Shown here: in pieces, positions 43,008 through 43,803 of the stretch | Numbering within the stretch: position 1 is the stretch's first letter | How the letters are laid out: every line of letters starts with the position of its first letter | Source of the DNA: Microvirga vignae | Lineage (GTDB): Bacteria > Pseudomonadota > Alphaproteobacteria > Rhizobiales > Beijerinckiaceae | Direction: 5' to 3' | Assembly (NCBI RefSeq): GCF_001017175.1 | Contig: NZ_LCYG01000103.1 | Span: 1-43,803 of the forward strand | Length of the DNA stretch: 43,803 nucleotides | Position numbers and translations under genes: made by a program | Notes under the pieces: generated by a model | Database searches by the model: none | Seen by the model: the letters and a program-made list of their open reading frames with translations, nothing else | Told to the model about the DNA's origin: nothing

Positions 43008-43516
43008 CCACTGAAGCCATCAAGAACACCGCTGCATCGGCGGATATCCTGAACGTGGAAGATGAACGTCGAATCGACTTCGCTCATCACGCGTTGCTCC
43101 TACTGGTCGCCTGCATCCTCGGCTTGATCAGCAACTGGGTCGCAACGAAGGTCGACCCCATGGCAGCACTGCCCGGGATGGCCCTTCTGTATGCGATTTC
43201 GATCGTGGGACTCCTCCTGGCAAGGTTCGTGCCCTTCTATCTCCCCAGCGTCGCCTGGATCTCGCTTGTCGCGATCCTGGCAACAATTCCCGGTGTGCCG
43301 GGCTCCGCCTTTATCGTTGAACAGGTTGGAAAGCTGAACTTCCTGGCTTTGGCGACACCTGCGCTCGCATACGGCGGCCTGGCGCTGACGCAGAACGAAT
43401 TCCACATTGCCCGCACCTCGGGCTGGAAGATCGTTATCGTTGCAATCTGTGTCATGTTCGGGACCTACATGGGCTCCGTCGTGGTCGCAGATGTGACCCT
43501 TAAGCTTTTCGAATGA
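43004..43516 (+). CDS. Small membrane protein coupled to DUF3100
   Basis: 170 residues with a polar N-terminus (about 28) and four or five helices: ALLLLVACILGLISNWVATK, LPGMALLYAISIVGLLLARF, FYLPSVAWISLVAILATIPG, LNFLALATPALAYGGLALT and WKIVIVAICVMFGTYMGSVV. No known domain is recalled. It overlaps the DUF3100 gene by 4 bases and probably forms a heteromeric carrier with it. A strong terminator follows at 43624. Confidence 0.72.
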   Translation: MTTEAIKNTAASADILNVEDERRIDFAHHALLLLVACILGLISNWVATKVDPMAALPGMALLYAISIVGLLLARFVPFYLPSVAWISLVAILATIPGVPGSAFIVEQVGKLNFLALATPALAYGGLALTQNEFHIARTSGWKIVIVAICVMFGTYMGSVVVADVTLKLFE

Positions 43517-43623
43517 GAAGCGAACAGGCACCAACAAAAGGCGCGCGAGAACGGAAATTCCCGTTGGCCTGCCTGCAAGCAACGACTAGCGGGCAGGTGC
43601 CTTAGACAGAATTCTCCCGACTC

Positions 43624-43656
43624 TGGGCTGCTGATCAAGGCAGCCCATTTTTCTTT
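43624..43656 (+). terminator. Rho-independent terminator of the DUF3100 operon
   Basis: TGGGCTGC pairs with GCAGCCCA around an 8-base loop and is followed by TTTTTCTTT. It lies about 108 bases past the stop of the 170-residue membrane protein. Confidence 0.92.
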
Positions 43657-43692
43657 CGTCCTGAGCCTCCCGGCACATACGCGAAAGCGCCT

Positions 43693-43738
43693 AGCGCATC
43701 GTGCGGAAAAGTGGACCCGGTTTTCCGCACGATGCGCT
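43693..43738. repeat. Rhizobiales-type 46-bp palindromic element
   Basis: Perfect 18-base arms (AGCGCATCGTGCGGAAAA and its complement) around GTGGACCCGG. Elements with this sequence are familiar as abundant intergenic palindromes in Rhizobiales genomes (recalled, not searched). This is the only intact copy seen here. Confidence 0.85.
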
Positions 43739-43803
43739 GCTCTAGCCACTTTGTGAAACCCTGGAGGTAAGATCGGCTATTGATGCTGTGGACGGCTCCC
43801 ACC

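Noticed and set aside
43693..43738. Reading the 18-bp-arm palindrome as a terminator
   Set aside because: It has no T tail and the true terminator is 40 bases before it; the sequence matches a dispersed Rhizobiales-type element.

Overview
The window is GC-rich, densely coded DNA from an alphaproteobacterium. The gene families, the tight ATGA-coupled operons and one intact copy of a palindrome type familiar from Rhizobiales (Hyphomicrobiales) genomes (43693-43738) point to that order. Something near Methylobacteriaceae (Microvirga- or Methylobacterium-like) fits best, but that is inference. No rRNA, tRNA, CRISPR array, integrase or intact insertion sequence was seen.

Left part (1-17800), single genes and small operons with housekeeping, stress and sensory roles: a CHASE4-GGDEF-EAL cyclic-di-GMP enzyme; an LLM-class flavin oxidoreductase with its own terminator; an MFS exporter; a possible 33-residue membrane peptide; an isoprenylcysteine-methyltransferase-like membrane protein; a metal-sensor repressor with a NicO/RcnA-type Ni/Co exporter; an extensin-like secreted protein; a universal stress protein; a secreted beta-propeller facing a cupredoxin-like protein and a large membrane protein; a PAS-only protein; a UPF0303 protein; glycerate 2-kinase; and a DUF993 aldolase-like protein. 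Two decayed genes lie here: a PPK2 C-terminal relic (about 8966-9170) and a frameshifted, truncated DUF1194 relic (13619-14045).

Centre (17800-35400), a long co-directional catabolic run. A LacI regulator divides it from the divergent DUF993 gene, and two TRGAACGTTCCA operators 108 bp apart sit in the divergent region. After lacI come a Gfo/Idh/MocA oxidoreductase, a family I CoA-transferase, an enoyl-CoA hydratase/isomerase and an aldehyde dehydrogenase. A carbohydrate (CUT1) ABC importer, a GMC oxidoreductase, an SDR, a second GMC oxidoreductase and a polar-amino-acid-type ABC importer follow. Together they suggest uptake of a sugar-like or polyol-like compound, flavin- and NAD-dependent oxidation, and processing of an acid through a CoA thioester. 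The substrate is not evident.

Right part (35400-43803): an L,D-transpeptidase, then an M20 amidohydrolase, a LysR regulator, a 3-hydroxyisobutyrate-dehydrogenase-like enzyme, a second aldehyde dehydrogenase and a DUF3100 membrane protein coupled to a 170-residue membrane protein. A near-identical dyad, GTTGCC-N5-GGCAAC, precedes both the dehydrogenase pair and the DUF3100 pair, which ties them into one probable regulon. The DUF3100 pair looks like an uncharacterised transporter. This locus and the LacI/CoA locus are the best candidates for undescribed biology. A clear intrinsic terminator and the Rhizobiales-type palindrome close the window.
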